64,000 nucleotides of DNA from Phaseolus vulgaris (GCF_000499845.2 NC_023756.2:4521306-4585305); one strand, 5' to 3'. Counted from the stretch's first letter, positions 34,820 to 47,185 are shown. Numbers and translations are program-made. Notes: a model not told the origin generated them from the sequence alone.

Positions 34820-35170
34820 GAGTTATTGTTAAATGTCAAAAGCTAAGTGTTAGCATTAGGTTATTGAGCTTTCATTGTTTCTTCACATATAAGTGTTAGC
34901 ATTAGGTTATTGAGCTTTTCATGTTTAGCCACAGATACTAATTGGGTTATGTTTCGATAATTTCAATATAGTCTTACATCACTTAGGAGTCAAGGTCAAA
35001 GATAATTTATATACATCTTCCTCTCTTAACTCACCGAGAGGTCTTTTAAAGACAAAATTTTGACAGAGCTCCGAGCTCCAAAGCAGACAATACCTCGAAT
35101 TTAGTGATTGACCTTAGTACACCAATATACATCGCTTAGGAGTTGAGACCAATGACAATTTATATACATC
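34820..35170. repeat. Local direct duplications
   Basis: Two copies of AAGTGTTAGCATTAGGTTAT (34843 and 34890) and two copies of a longer block containing TTTATATACATCTTCCTCTC (about 34978-35030 and 35125-35178). The second block style resembles a legume retroelement leader. The duplication ends at the telomere-like repeat. Confidence 0.6.
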
Positions 35171-35179
35171 TTCCTCTCT

Positions 35180-35207
35180 CCTAAACCCTAAACCCTAAAC
35201 CCTAAAC
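35180..35207. repeat. Interstitial telomere-type repeat (CCCTAAA)4
   Basis: Four perfect tandem units of the Arabidopsis-type plant telomere heptamer. The length is far below a chromosome end, so it is an interstitial site or a telo-box cluster preceding the gag-like gene at 35244. Confidence 0.9.
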
Positions 35208-35243
35208 TCAAACCTTGTGCAAGACTCTTAGAGCTTTATATTG

Positions 35244-36623
35244 AATGGAAAATGAAATTTCAGGCTCCTCGACTATGGAAAATACCCCACGAATTAGACC
35301 TGAATTATCTGGGTTCTCACACAATCCTCTTCTAAATAAAAAAATCCAAGCATCTTAATGTTGTTTCTTTTACATGTGAAGTTCTTTCTCGATTGAGAAA
35401 CAAAAGAAGAAAGTCCACCTAAACCCTAAATTTTTTAAGATACATTGCAACAAGAAGGAGCCCACTCTTCTAGATGGGTTTCCCTGGACCAAGAAGCCTA
35501 ACTTCCAGAATGTTCGGTGCTTGGAAGACATGTCTCAACATGATCAGGAGGTCTGTCACTTCCTTTCCAGCTTAAAGGTGGTCTTTGACATGGTCACTCT
35601 CATAAGCCAAGAGTTCTTCCCAAGGAGGCTAAAAGCGTACATTGGTACCTTTCATTCTTTTACTCTTAATGATGTTGACTTTATCATTGTTAAATTTTTC
35701 TTGTCTTCTTTGCAGACAACATGCTAGTCCAGATTAACAAGAAGGATCTGGCAGAAAGGGCTAAGAAGATGAGAGCAGTTGCTCAAGCACCCCCAACCTA
35801 GGATCTCAAACTCAAAGTTGTTGCCACTACAGCTCCAACCCCTATTGAAGACGACGAGGAGACCTATTCTGGACCATTCTTTAGAAGGAGAAGGAAGACA
35901 ACAACTGCCCCTTCCGCGTTCTCCACCTTAGATGGGCGTGTTCCCTCTCACCATGCTCCTCCACCAAGCCCATCCCCTCCACGCGACATGGTAGTGGTGC
36001 GAGAAGACGAGGGTACGAGCGTCCAGGAAGAAGGACTATGGGACCAAAACTTGGACACTCCCTCTTTTCTCGAGAAGGCCCTCTTACCCAACAAGTCCAA
36101 GGAGAAGTTGATGGGCCTCGAGGAGGATCGCTTGGTTGGGGATACCATGAGGCAACTAGAGCAAGCACTAGCTACAAGTTGTTTGGTCGTCTCCAAGCTG
36201 AAGGAGTGGAGAGGGTCAACTGAGAAGAAGTCCCATGAGGTTGTTGAGCTCCATCATCAAATAGGAAACCTTCAAGGGGAGCTTTAGCTAAAAACGGCGA
36301 AGCTTCATGAGGAACTCCAGCAGTTAAGACGATCACAACAAGAAGCCAAGGCCCTCCTGACTGAGAAGTCCCGGGAAGCCTTAGGCCTATCTGAGGAGAA
36401 GGTAAAACTCTTGGCTGAGGTGGAGAGGCTCAAGGAAGAATTGGCGCAGAAGGATGAAGAGTTAGCTAAGGAGAAGGAAGTCTTCACCAATGACGTTGCC
36501 AACTCATATCTGGTGGGTTTTGAAGATGTCGTTTCACAAGCCTCAGGGATTTATCCCAAGGTGGAATTTTCTCAGCTTGGCCCTGGCAAGACTGTGGTAG
36601 ACAGACAACTTGTGGAAAAGTAG
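35244..36623 (+). pseudogene. Decayed gypsy-type transposon gag-like gene
   Basis: A plus-strand series of frames. The N-terminal part (MENEISGSSTMENTPRIRPE) starts at 35244. A likely intron lies between about 35640 and 35716 (ends TTCTTTGCAG). A long frame from about 35728 to 36623 is broken only by in-frame stops near 35800 and at 36285-36287. The latter encodes a proline-rich segment, a coiled coil (about 36300-36480; KLLAEVERLKEELAQKDEEL) and a C-terminal GFEDVVSQASGIYPKVEFSQ. That order, ending in SYxxGFEDxxxQ, is what I recall for plant 'putative gypsy-type transposon' proteins (Transposase_28-like). Not functional as written. Confidence 0.55.
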
Positions 36624-38821
36624 CGCTTTTTGTATAACTTACCACCTTCTGTAGTACTTTGAATAGTTTTAACTTATTAACCCCCCTCATTTATGTACGC
36701 TAGCTATAGCCTTTCTTCTGCTGATTTAACTTTTATCTTTGACAAATTTCGACTAGTGCCATTAATTCATGCTTAGTGAAACGTAATTAGCATAAACTTA
36801 ATCCCTAAGGGTAACATACCAATTCACCCTTATGCTAATCCATTTAAGCTAAAAGGACAACAAACTTAAAACTTCCATCAAGCACGAAAAATCACCATGC
36901 TTTAGAAATTTAATCTTGGGATGATCCATACTCTTGGGCTGCAAAGAACCTCTTGATTCGTGTGAGTGCTCTTCAACTGCTTGAAATGATACAAAAAAAT
37001 ACCACAAAGGTAATAAATCACTTACCAAATATAATAATGTTAGTTTTTTATGCAAGGAAAAAGGAAGACACCAAAAAATATAACTGGAATGATAGCTAAT
37101 AAGATTTTACCTTTAGAATGACAAACTAAACCACATCCATGTATACTCAACCGACATCGAAGATGATGTCCAGATCAACCAAGTCCAACACTGGAAAAAA
37201 GAGTGAAGAGGGGAGGGAAAATAAGTGAAATTGATATGGAGTTACCAATTTTAGGTTCTCAAGCAAGTTCAACCAAGGTCTTTCACCAAAACATGTGAAA
37301 AATTATTGGGAGTTGTAATGTTTATTGGAGTCATGGACCTACATGGCCATTTCTGAACTTTTTGGCTTGCCAACTAAAAATGACAAATGAAACCGTCCTC
37401 ATGGGTATTCTCCAAGCTCGTCCCAGTTTTGATGGAAAATATTGACTTGGTACAGGTATGGATATGGGTAATACCCATTTTTTTAAATTGGATATATGAG
37501 AATGTACATATATCTGTCTCATCCTTGTCCTCATACCTGACTTAATACTCATCATCGTCCTCGTTTTAAATTATTAAAACACCTTTAATTAATTAGGTAA
37601 CTTATATTAACTTTTCTTTAGTCCTGAGTTTCATAACTTATTTTTAGGTCATACATTTGATATTTTTACTATTTTCTATAATCATTTGACATTTATACAA
37701 TTGTTATTTGATACTTTCATTTAATATTTATACAATTATATGTTTTTTTTTATATTTCACATTAGAAAAAAAATGTGTATCATTTTAACATTAAATACTT
37801 GATAATATCATGTTTTCTTTATTGTTGTGATTTTATTTTTCATAACATATTTAATTAACATTTTGAATAGTCTCCAACGAGACGAGTATAATAAGTATAT
37901 TCACTCTCTAATAAGGATTGGGATGAAATAAAAAAATTCACCCTTGTTGAGTATGTAGATGAATTCTTACTCCAATAATAAGCATGAAATAATCAAATTC
38001 GCAGCACACACCTGGTGCCATCCGTATTAACAGCTAGTTAATCAATAGTTAATTTTGAAGAGTTTTTTTTTTATGTACTTTTGTTATGTTATATTTAAAG
38101 TTCCATCAACTTTTGCTTTTATTTTAACAGAAAAATAATAGACAACTTGAATTACTTCATTATGGAGAAATTTCATATTAATTTGAAATTTCTTTATTTA
38201 GAACTAATCTTACTTATTCAAATATATTACCTAATACAACCTCAGTTAAAACGTGGACTGAAAATGTAATATCATAAAAGAAAACTTGTACTTATATGGA
38301 AAAAATAAGTACCAAAAACATTAACTTTTCAAATACTCTTTTACTAAACACAACTATTTCAATATACAGTTTTTGCACAATATACAGTTTTTGCACTTAA
38401 AAAGAGAAAACATCAGATACTAATTATTACAATTTCTCTTTAGCACAAATTCGTTTTTCCCAATTTTCTATCAGACGTTAAGTTATACTTCATTAGCATG
38501 ATTTTTTAAGAGTGTTTTTTTTTAGGATGCGAAAATTAATTTAAGAGTTAGTTTTTTTAGAATTGAGAATTAAATGTGTTATTATTGTAAAATGCATAAA
38601 TTGAATAAAGTACAGAAACAAATTAGAACTTTTAGAACAATATTATTATCATTAAATCTGATAATATGAAAATTGTTACAATAATTAAGGACGCAATGCT
38701 TGAAATTGGCTTACTTTGGACCTGTCTTCATTGAGAAGAGACAGAAGCAATGTACAGAGACAGTTGAAGGTAACTAAAACACATAAATGGTGTGAGCTTT
38801 AGGAGGAGTGGTTGATTCTCC
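36624..38821. other. Intergenic DNA with a possible hAT-like remnant
   Basis: 37390-37990 contains GGGTATTCTCCAAGCTCGTCCC on the left and GAGTATGTAGATGAATTC / ACGAGACGAGTATA on the right, a style seen in diverged hAT-related repeats of plants, but no exact inverted termini. The rest is AT-rich. The last 70 bases are probably the 3' untranslated region of the kinase gene. Confidence 0.35.
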
Positions 38822-41497
38822 TCAACGTGGCTTTGGGTCAACAATTTCAGAGAAAACAGTTCCAGACATCATTCTATCACTCTCTTTGTACTCTCCGCTA
38901 CTGCTGCTAACACTCACCACACTCGTTCCACTACTCTTGTTAAAATCAGAAACCTGGCCCACACTCGTTCCACTGCTAAACAAATCCTCCATACCTTCAT
39001 CTCTTCTTTCATTCACCCTTTCGCCACCCACAACGTTAGCATTTTCCCTCTGTTCTGCACTCTCTTGTAGCTGCAAGGCAAACTCCAGCATCCAAACGAC
39101 GTCGTTCATCGACGGCCTCTGCGTTCCGTCGTCCAACAAGCAACTCACCCCAATTTCGCAGAACTTCTTCAAGCACTCAGCTGCGATCCTACCCTTCAAT
39201 GCCGGGTCAACAATCTGTGCAATGGTACCGTTTTGGTAACAGTGTCTTGCCCATTCAGCCAGTAACACCTGTTTTTTCTCCGCCGTTCGGATCAGAGGCG
39301 GACGGGCGCAGAGTAACTCGAACAGCACCACACCGAAAGAGTACACGTCAGACTTTTCCGTCAAACGCTGTCGTTTGTAATACTCTGGGTCTAGGTATCC
39401 CATGCTGCCCTTCACCACGGTGCTGACATGAGCCTTGTCCATACCCGTTGGTCCGATTCTGGAAAGTCCGAAGTCCGACACCTTGGCCACCCACTTATCA
39501 TCCAACAAGATGTTCGTGGTTTTCACGTCGCGGTGGATGATCGTGTGCTTCGCGCCAGTGTGGAGGTAGTGGAGTCCACGCGCGGCGCCGATGCAGATCT
39601 GCAACCGCTGCTTCCACGGGATGGCGGGGTTGTCCGTGTTGTAGAGATGGTCGCGTAGGGTGCCACGCGCCATGAAGTCGTACACCAGGATCATCTCGTT
39701 CATCTCGTTGCAGAATCCGATTAGGGACACGAGATGAAGATGGCGGAGCTGCGAGAGCATCTCGATCTCGTTCATGAACTCGTGCGCACCCTGCTGCGAA
39801 CCCGGTTTCAGACGCTTGATGGCCACCGGAGTGGAACCGCCGTCGGTGTAGCCCTTGTACACGTGGCCGAATCCCCCGACTCCGATGATGAAGACTTCGT
39901 CGAAGTTGTTGGTGGCGGCTTTGATCTCCGCGAGGGAGAAGTGGCGGCAGAGATCGGACGGTAGAGAGGAGTTTGTGTTGGTTGACTTGGTCGTTGCGAA
40001 GGAGAGTGGACCCCACTTGGAAGTCCCGGAAGACTTTGAATTTTTGTAATCTTTTGGCTGTGTGGTTCTCTTGCGTCGGAAACACACGACAAGGAAAAAG
40101 ATCAGCGAGATCAAAACGACGCCAGACACCACCCCTGCTACTATGCCAATTATCGTCGTTGCACTTCTGCTGCTCGACTTTCCTTTTTGGACGGGATTGT
40201 TGTTCTGTGGAGTCTGAACCGGGTCCGGGTTAGGTCCGGCGAGGTTGTTTGAACCGGCTTCGCTGATTTTGAAGATCTCGAGACCGTTCAGGAAGGCGTC
40301 GCTGTAATCCGTATCCACACTGCTTTCGTAAGGATGCATTTGAAGCGAGAGATTAAACTTTTTCTGAGTACCATTCATGGGAATCATTACGGCGTAGTTT
40401 CTGTGCACAGCTAGGCCTTTTCGTTTCGCACTCCATTTCATTACGTCTGCACGATCTTGAGCCAACTGGCTATTTATGTAAATGAAGAATTGTCTGTCAC
40501 CGATGTCATTGATAAGAGGATCAAGCTCGCAAAAGTGGAGTCTGAGAACGTAAGTGAAGCCACAATCAACGGGGAACACCCAAGTCAGGTTGCTCATTTG
40601 GTTCAGAGTGCCGTTTGTGCCCTGGTTACGCGCTGTTCTGAACAGTTCCTTCGGTGCCACGTAATCAGGATTCACGGTTATGTTCATCTTCCCATCGATG
40701 TCAGCTGATAGATCATTATTCTGTGGATTTTCTTTAATAAAAAAAGCTTCTTCGTGAGCCCAATCCCTGAGCAAACCGGTGTCGTTTTGTGGCGGGATTT
40801 CTTGGCCCCCAGATTTGATTCTATACTCAGTCTGGAGCGCGAAGCTGGTTAGAACGTTGAATTGCGTACCATGTCCCACTAGCTTGACTCCTGTATCATC
40901 TTGTGGAGTGTAATATAAATCGGTTGGCATGGAAAGCACCTCGATTCCATTGATGAAAGCGTAGGAGTTTGAATTGGAGGGAGTGAAGGTGAGGATAAGC
41001 CCCTCACCGTCGTTGACGTTGACCACGTATTCTCGGAAGATAGTCTCAGTGGCTTGAGCGTCGGCGTTAAGAGAGGCGTTGAAAGCGTGGAGGAGAGTGA
41101 ATTGGTTGGATTGAACGGTGAAAGAAGCTTGGTTCCGGGGAAAGTTAGGGTAGTCGGCAGGGTAGAAGAAGAGGCGAAGGAATTTGGGGCCTGGGGAGAC
41201 GGGGAAGGAGTAGTTGAATTGGGAACGGGACAAGCGTGCAGTGGAATAGGGGATTTGATTGGTGGAAGGAGACTGTGTTGTTGCCTTCTCTGAAACGGAG
41301 CCGTCTTTGAAAGATAAGTACTTTGTGTCTTCGTCGCCGGTCCACCTTCTTTGACCGTCGGAGGACTTCCCGGTGGTGCCGCAACTGATGGTGAAAATTT
41401 CCTCCGGGGTGTAGGCGTGGAGGTGTAGGGAGAAGTGTAGAAGGAAGAAGAAGAGTGTTAAGGAGAAAGTGAATGTGGAGATGGTCATGGTTTGCAT
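38822..41497 (-). CDS. FERONIA-like CrRLK1L receptor kinase
   Basis: An intronless 891-aa type I membrane kinase, normal length and gene structure for the CrRLK1L family. Residues 1-28 are a signal peptide. The malectin-like ectodomain spans about 33-415, with the family strings NGIEVLSMPTDLYY (183-196) and DVMKWSAKRKGLAVHRNYAV. A TM helix at about 447-472 is followed by the basic stop-transfer RRKRTTQPK. The kinase spans about 533-805: glycine loop GVGGFGHV (539-546), VAIK Lys561, HRD Asp657, DFG 675-677 and YLDPEY 701-706, so it should be active. The tail is serine-rich and ends FSEIVDPKPR. Family members sense wall integrity and RALF peptides. The start at 41497 gives a good signal peptide; the ATG nine bases inside (MTIST) is an alternative. 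Confidence 0.95.
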   Translation of the reverse strand: MQTMTISTFTFSLTLFFFLLHFSLHLHAYTPEEIFTISCGTTGKSSDGQRRWTGDEDTKYLSFKDGSVSEKATTQSPSTNQIPYSTARLSRSQFNYSFPVSPGPKFLRLFFYPADYPNFPRNQASFTVQSNQFTLLHAFNASLNADAQATETIFREYVVNVNDGEGLILTFTPSNSNSYAFINGIEVLSMPTDLYYTPQDDTGVKLVGHGTQFNVLTSFALQTEYRIKSGGQEIPPQNDTGLLRDWAHEEAFFIKENPQNNDLSADIDGKMNITVNPDYVAPKELFRTARNQGTNGTLNQMSNLTWVFPVDCGFTYVLRLHFCELDPLINDIGDRQFFIYINSQLAQDRADVMKWSAKRKGLAVHRNYAVMIPMNGTQKKFNLSLQMHPYESSVDTDYSDAFLNGLEIFKISEAGSNNLAGPNPDPVQTPQNNNPVQKGKSSSRSATTIIGIVAGVVSGVVLISLIFFLVVCFRRKRTTQPKDYKNSKSSGTSKWGPLSFATTKSTNTNSSLPSDLCRHFSLAEIKAATNNFDEVFIIGVGGFGHVYKGYTDGGSTPVAIKRLKPGSQQGAHEFMNEIEMLSQLRHLHLVSLIGFCNEMNEMILVYDFMARGTLRDHLYNTDNPAIPWKQRLQICIGAARGLHYLHTGAKHTIIHRDVKTTNILLDDKWVAKVSDFGLSRIGPTGMDKAHVSTVVKGSMGYLDPEYYKRQRLTEKSDVYSFGVVLFELLCARPPLIRTAEKKQVLLAEWARHCYQNGTIAQIVDPALKGRIAAECLKKFCEIGVSCLLDDGTQRPSMNDVVWMLEFALQLQESAEQRENANVVGGERVNERRDEGMEDLFSSGTSVGQVSDFNKSSGTSVVSVSSSSGEYKESDRMMSGTVFSEIVDPKPR

Positions 41498-43189
41498 AGA
41501 GAGAAAAAAAGTGAATGAAAGTATGAAGATTTAGTAGTTATTACATTAATTGGTGAGTGAGGTAGTTGCTATGAAACACGGGAGATAGTGTTGGTAGTGG
41601 AAGACTCTTGAGACGACTGCTCTGGCGAAATAGGATTCTTGCTTTGGTCCCTCTGTCATCTCTTTTTGACTCCTTCAACTTTGATACACAAAGTTTCACG
41701 GTTTTGTTATACAACATTTTTTTTTTTGAACGAGGAAATTAAAACAAAGATTAGTCTTTGATAATTTCAGCTTTGTCTTGTCTATACAATTACCAAGCTT
41801 TTGTTCACATTCTAAAAGAATAATCCCTTACTTTCTACATTTTCTTTTGGATTTTTGCAATCAGTTTCATTTCAAAATTAAAAATATCATTGAAAATCAT
41901 GAAAAAATAATTTAAAAAATGTCCAAGACGCGCTTTTATACATATTTTTAACAGGACAATTATAAATATTTTTTGTATAAATTACGTGAAAGTGAAGTTC
42001 TTATTTATTACTACCACTCCTAAATTAAATTAAAGATACATTCCAACTTCTACAATGCATTAGTCAAATTATCCCATTTTCTATTTTTTATAATTTTTTA
42101 ATCTGATAAAATATTGTTTAGAAGAACAGTAACATTTTACGTTCTTTCATGCAGATGTTTTTCTACATCACTCGTGCACATGTGATTCATAATCATTCTA
42201 GACGATAGCGCATTTTGTCCATGTTCATTAATTATATCCGGTTTATTTCTGTCAAAAAAAATTTATTAGGTTGATGGTAAGTGAATCTTTTTGACAAAAT
42301 TTATCACTAAAAATACTATGAGATATTATTTATACGGTGTACAATGTTTTTTTTTTAATATTAGGAATACGATGAAGAAAAAAAGTATTTTAAATATCAA
42401 AATACATTACAAGTTGAGCTAGTTACATTACAAAAATAAATTAAATACTTGTATTAGTAATTTCAACATAGAAATAAACGATTTATTTATGGAATTATCA
42501 ATTGATTACATTTACATTTAGCTAAAAAATTTAGAAATTAAAATTGAGATTGCAAATAAACAAGTATGTGTGGTAACATCATCATTTTGTCTTGTAACTA
42601 ATACTTATCTTGTGATGCCTAAGTGAAGGGTTGATATCTTTTGGACAGTGTTGTACTCTAGTGGTAGTGGCACTAATAAAAATCATACAATAATTGAGTG
42701 TTCTATTGAAACATGGACTTTTCCCACTTGGTGTTCTTCACAAGACTCCATGGTGGAATTCATTTTCTTCATCATGTTACTTTTCAAATATTTTTAAAAC
42801 CTTAGTTTTCCACACAAAAAAATTCAGATATGAATGTTTCTAAGTCCACCATGCATGTCGAAGAAGTAACCATGACTAAATAATCTATTAAAAGGGACAC
42901 TAATTGTTGACTTGACCATTGCAAATAGAAGTTAGTTTTTTTAGGCTAATTTTTTTGAAGTAGATTTGTATTGTTTTAATAAAAAGAAGTTAGGTTTTAA
43001 AACGCGGTTTTGTTTTTGTTATTCATTTTATTTAATTACTTGTTTAGTTTCTTGTTTAAATTTTACTTTTTATTTCAATATTTAAAAAATATTCACTTTA
43101 TTTCAACAACATATGTTATTTGAATTTATTTTAGTGATTGTTTTATCAAAATAATATTATTTCTATATTTAATATCCCAAATAGATGCA
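41498..43189. other. AT-rich intergenic DNA
   Basis: The first 150 bases upstream of 41497 should hold the kinase leader and promoter. The rest shows no gene or defined repeat that I can support. Confidence 0.55.
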
Positions 43190-43544
43190 AGGAAGGAATA
43201 ATCCCCCAAATAACATTATAACTCAAACCTTAAGAAAAGAAATATGTTTTGAATTTATAAAATCTTCTAGAACCAGAGAATTAAATCTATTAAGAGAATC
43301 CTCAATATCTCCTATAAAAAGTAAGTAAAAACAGATAAATATATTAAATAAAGAAATCAGATTTAGAAGAATAGAGGAGCAACTAAAAACACCTAATCTT
43401 AAAAATCTTATTAAAAATTACGAAAAATAAAATAAAAAAGGAAATATGTAAAACAAATCTCACAGCCTTTTGGCACAGAAAAATATATACCATCTCATTA
43501 CCATATAATTTTGATGCAAAACAAATACCAACAAATGCTTACAA

Positions 43545-44390
43545 ATGAACCCACAACATTTGGAATATTGTAAAAAAAAAAAAAAAAAATATCTAAATAA
43601 AGGATTAATAAGGACCTCAAAATCACCTTGGAGTTGTGCGGAGTTTTATGTGATGAAAACCTTAAAAATAGAAAGAGGAGCACCAAAGTTAGTAATTAAT
43701 TATAAAACATTAAATAAAGTATTAAAATGGATTAGATATCTATTACCAATAAAAATACCTAATGAAAGGAATACATGATGCTACATATTCTCAAATTTTG
43801 ATTTAAAATCAAGATACTATAAAATCTCTATAGAGAAAAAAGATAAATATAAATATGCTTTTGTAGTACGTTTTGGACATTACGAATGGAATATAATGTC
43901 TCAAGGATTAAAAAATGCTCTTAGTGAACTTCAAAATATTATGAATAATAGATTTTTATTCTTATATGAGATTTTCTATAATATATTTAGACGATGTTTT
44001 AATATTTTCTAAAAATATTAATGAACATAAAAAAATCTCGAAGAATTTGTAAAAATAATTAAAGAAAATGGATTGGTAGTTTCAGAAAAGAAGATAAAAA
44101 TATTTCAAACAAAGATTAGTTTTTTAGATATGAGATATATGAAGGAAATATGGCACCTATACGAAGATCATTAGAATTTACCAATAAATTTCCAGAAGAA
44201 ATAAAAGAAAAACAACAGCTGCAGAGATTTTTAGGATGTGTAAATTATATAACAGATTTACACATATTTTTCGCGAAGGGAATGTGTGTGTTAATAAGTT
44301 GGTTAATTTATGATTTATTCATAGAGAATCATTTCATTGGTATAATAGGCTTTCATCTAGTTTGTTCTTAGAATTCTTTATAAATAGATA
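43545..44390 (+). pseudogene. Pararetrovirus reverse transcriptase region, broken
   Basis: The block starts in the fingers part of the RT domain and passes through the palm. The catalytic YxDD region around 43980 is disrupted by a frameshift and stops. Downstream, the connection to RNase H is lost around 44280 where unrelated sequence begins. The succession of conserved blocks is of the Caulimoviridae type rather than gypsy type in my judgement, because of the block order and the lack of any integrase-like sequence downstream. Confidence 0.6.
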
Positions 44391-44689
44391 TAGTCTACCT
44401 ATGTATCGCTTTTGTTAACATATGGGGTTTTGGTCTAATCTTCCCATATTTTTTTTTGTATTTTTATTTTAATAATATTTTTTTCATGTGATGGCAGATG
44501 ATTGTTGTTACTTGAGGTGTCAGCCTAACTGAAATGTCAAGTTGTTTAGTAATGCATAACATGAAAAGTTTTATATATAAAAAATATTATATAGCATATT
44601 GTATCCCAGTATTAGAATAATTTGCGCCCCTTTATATGCAATATTAAGAAAAAATCCTCCAAGCCTGGAATGATGATATGACCAAAGCC

Positions 44690-45150
44690 ATAAAAAAATA
44701 AAAGAAATAGTTAGAAAGCTACCCTATCTAGGAATACCTGACCCCGAAGTCTTTCTTTTTTGTAGAAATAGATCCCTCTGATTTAGGATATGGGGGAATT
44801 TTAAAACAAAAGCTTTCAAGAAAATCAAATGAGTAAGTAGTCAGATATCATTCCGGTATCTGCATTCTTCTCAACAAAAATATTTTACTATTAAAAAATA
44901 AATACTTTCAATAGTATTGTGTTTACAAAATTTTCAAGACGATTTATTTAATAAAAATTTAATTTGTATTGGTTGTAAAGCAACTCCAAGTGTTTTAACT
45001 AAAGATTTTCAAAATCTGGTTTCTAAACATATTTTTGCAAGAAGGCAAGCTTTATTATCTTGTTTTGATTTTGAAATAGAACATATTAAAGGAAAAGATA
45101 ATTCTGTGCCAGATTTTTTAATAAGAGAATTTTTACAGGCTTCAATATGA
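44690..45150 (+). pseudogene. Pararetrovirus RNase H region, broken
   Basis: Contains the conserved blocks expected after RT, ending in a short open frame (44917-45150) whose last residues fit the C-terminus of a caulimovirid polyprotein. It is interrupted by stops upstream of 44917. It is followed at 45175-45260 by two copies of a short direct repeat (CACTGGGATCAAATAAAG). Confidence 0.6.
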
Positions 45151-45519
45151 GTGTCAAGCCAATAGGAAAGATGATTATGGTCCCCCACTGGGATCAAATA
45201 AAGCATCTAGTTCAATAAATAAAACTCAATATGGTTCCCCACACTGGGATCAAATAAAGTCTCTTCATCAATATCATTAAGACCAGCCTCTTCATTATCT
45301 TTAAGACTAGCAACACTCACAAAACCAACCTTTACCTTAGTAGAAATTATAAAAACTCCTCCTCGATCATCGGACCCCTTAATAACTTAAAATAGATTTA
45401 CTCCACTGTATTACCAAAATGTATTAATAAGCCTAAAGAACTTTACCGGTAGAACTCTTATCCCAACATACTTTCCAAAATCAATACCTTCAAATGAATA
45501 TTTAGAAAAACTCAAAAGT

Positions 45520-46434
45520 ATGCCAATACTAATATTAGAAAAAGCGTGGATAATTCCAAACCCAAGACAAATAGCTGAAAACCTATTTCCCCAAGACTTC
45601 CATTATTTGCCAATAGATGTATGCAAAACCAGAACTTTTTATGAATTTATATTGGTGGATACAGAATCCATAGAAGTATCTCATCATAAGGATGATGAAG
45701 GAAATATCCAGTTCTCCAAAATAAAAATCCTGCAAGTCCAAACCCCTCAAGAGTGGAACCAACCTCTCCATAATAAAAATCGTTTTCAAGAATATTTGAT
45801 CCACAAAAATATAGTTATTATGATTATATGGATACATGGACCAACATATTATTTGTTAAACCAGAGAAGCATTCTTAGTTTATCTGGTTCAAAAGGGAAT
45901 ATCTTTAAAATTCCCAAGGTGGTTTATAAAATGGTTTGTCAACTTTGGATCATTACCTTCAATATTTCCAACAGAAATAAATGAAGTATAGTCATATTTT
46001 CGACAAAATTCTACATTTGTACCAGGATATAGGGTTATATATTTCATAGTCTCTCAAACTATTACTTGGATCGTAGTATGAGATTATACTTTGGTATAAC
46101 CATATGAAGGAGTTGAATTCAAAATATTATCAAGACAGATAAAGATAAAATGGTGGAAAAAGTTCAATAATAAATTAGTGTGCAAGAACAAAATTCAAGA
46201 ATGGATAAAACATAATTCAAGAAGCAAAGATAAATCTGCACTCAAACAAGATGCATTATTCTTAAGAGAGAAACAACAATTAATGACAGCCTTAACATCA
46301 ACAACCTCAAAAGAAGAGTTTGAAAGAACTCTTCAAAAAGTTACTTCTTCAAAAGGCTCAAACAAAGCCAATACTGATGATGGATCATCACAGTCCAATC
46401 CTTATATCTACAATGAAGACATGTATTATTGAAA
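45520..46434 (+). pseudogene. Downstream open blocks of the pararetrovirus-like relic
   Basis: A 154-codon frame (45520-45984) and an 84-codon frame (46178-46432) lie in the order expected for a late virus-type ORF. The first is followed by a stretch with stops (45985-46120). I do not recognise a specific domain. The lysine/asparagine/isoleucine-rich composition is like the RT block upstream, which ties them together. Role unknown. Confidence 0.4.
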
Positions 46435-47185
46435 AGTTTATTAACCGTAATGTGCCAAGACATTTTCTGACATCAAGACAAAGTAAAAGAAATCAAAGAA
46501 CAGTAGTTGGAGCATCTAGCAATAGTGGACACGACAAGAAGCAAAAGATTTTTCAACATAATAAAAAAAGCCAGAAGATTTTTCAAGATAACAATAATTT
46601 GGAATCTGAATAATAATGTAGACTTGCCTGAACAATAATGTAAATCTACTTGTCGTAAGCAATATAACATATTTATATAAAGAAGCTCTTCCAGATAAGA
46701 AGGACAAAGTGGAGTAGAAAGTTCACTAAGAAGCTTGTATGAAAGCTCTATGAAATAAACTATTTTCATCTTGAGCAACTATCTTCCATGATTTTGTAAT
46801 TTAAAAAAAAAAGGTAAAGATACTTTCTACTGTAAATAAAATTCAAAATATTTATGGTTTTTAATTCATAAAATTATCCTTTCAAATTTTATGATTTTAT
46901 ATTTTATAAATTCTCTTAAATTTAAATTACATAAATTCTAATAATAGTTTTTTTTTAAAAAAAAGACTTACATTATAACAAAATCTTTTAAAATTTATAT
47001 GATTTTTTTTATGTATTTTTTTTAAAAAGTCAATTAAAAACATCTCTTAAACAAAAGTATGTCTGAGTCCACAGTTTTTTTTTACAGTATTCATTCATTG
47101 TTGGAGTGAAGATAATTAAAAAAAAATAACTGGTGTTGATTCGTAGAAGAACGCACAGTGGTAGTAGCCATAACGCGCCGCGAAA

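Larger units (their letters stand above)
43190..46620 (+). mobile_element. Endogenous pararetrovirus (Caulimoviridae-type) remnant
   Basis: Plus-strand, AT-rich, broken coding blocks that in order resemble a caulimovirid genome part: a reverse transcriptase region (about 43590-44300), an RNase H region (about 44690-45150) and two further open blocks (45520-45984 and 46120-46434) that would be downstream virus-type frames. Many stops and frameshifts occur, and about 300 bases of unrelated sequence separate the RT from the RNase H part. No LTRs or tRNA-derived ends were found, which argues against an LTR retrotransposon. It is an inactive relic. No intact movement or coat protein gene was recognised. 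Confidence 0.62.

Noticed and set aside
39498..40085. 195-codon minus-strand frame with Arg/His-rich content
   Set aside because: Out-of-frame shadow of the kinase domain of the intact FERONIA-like gene.
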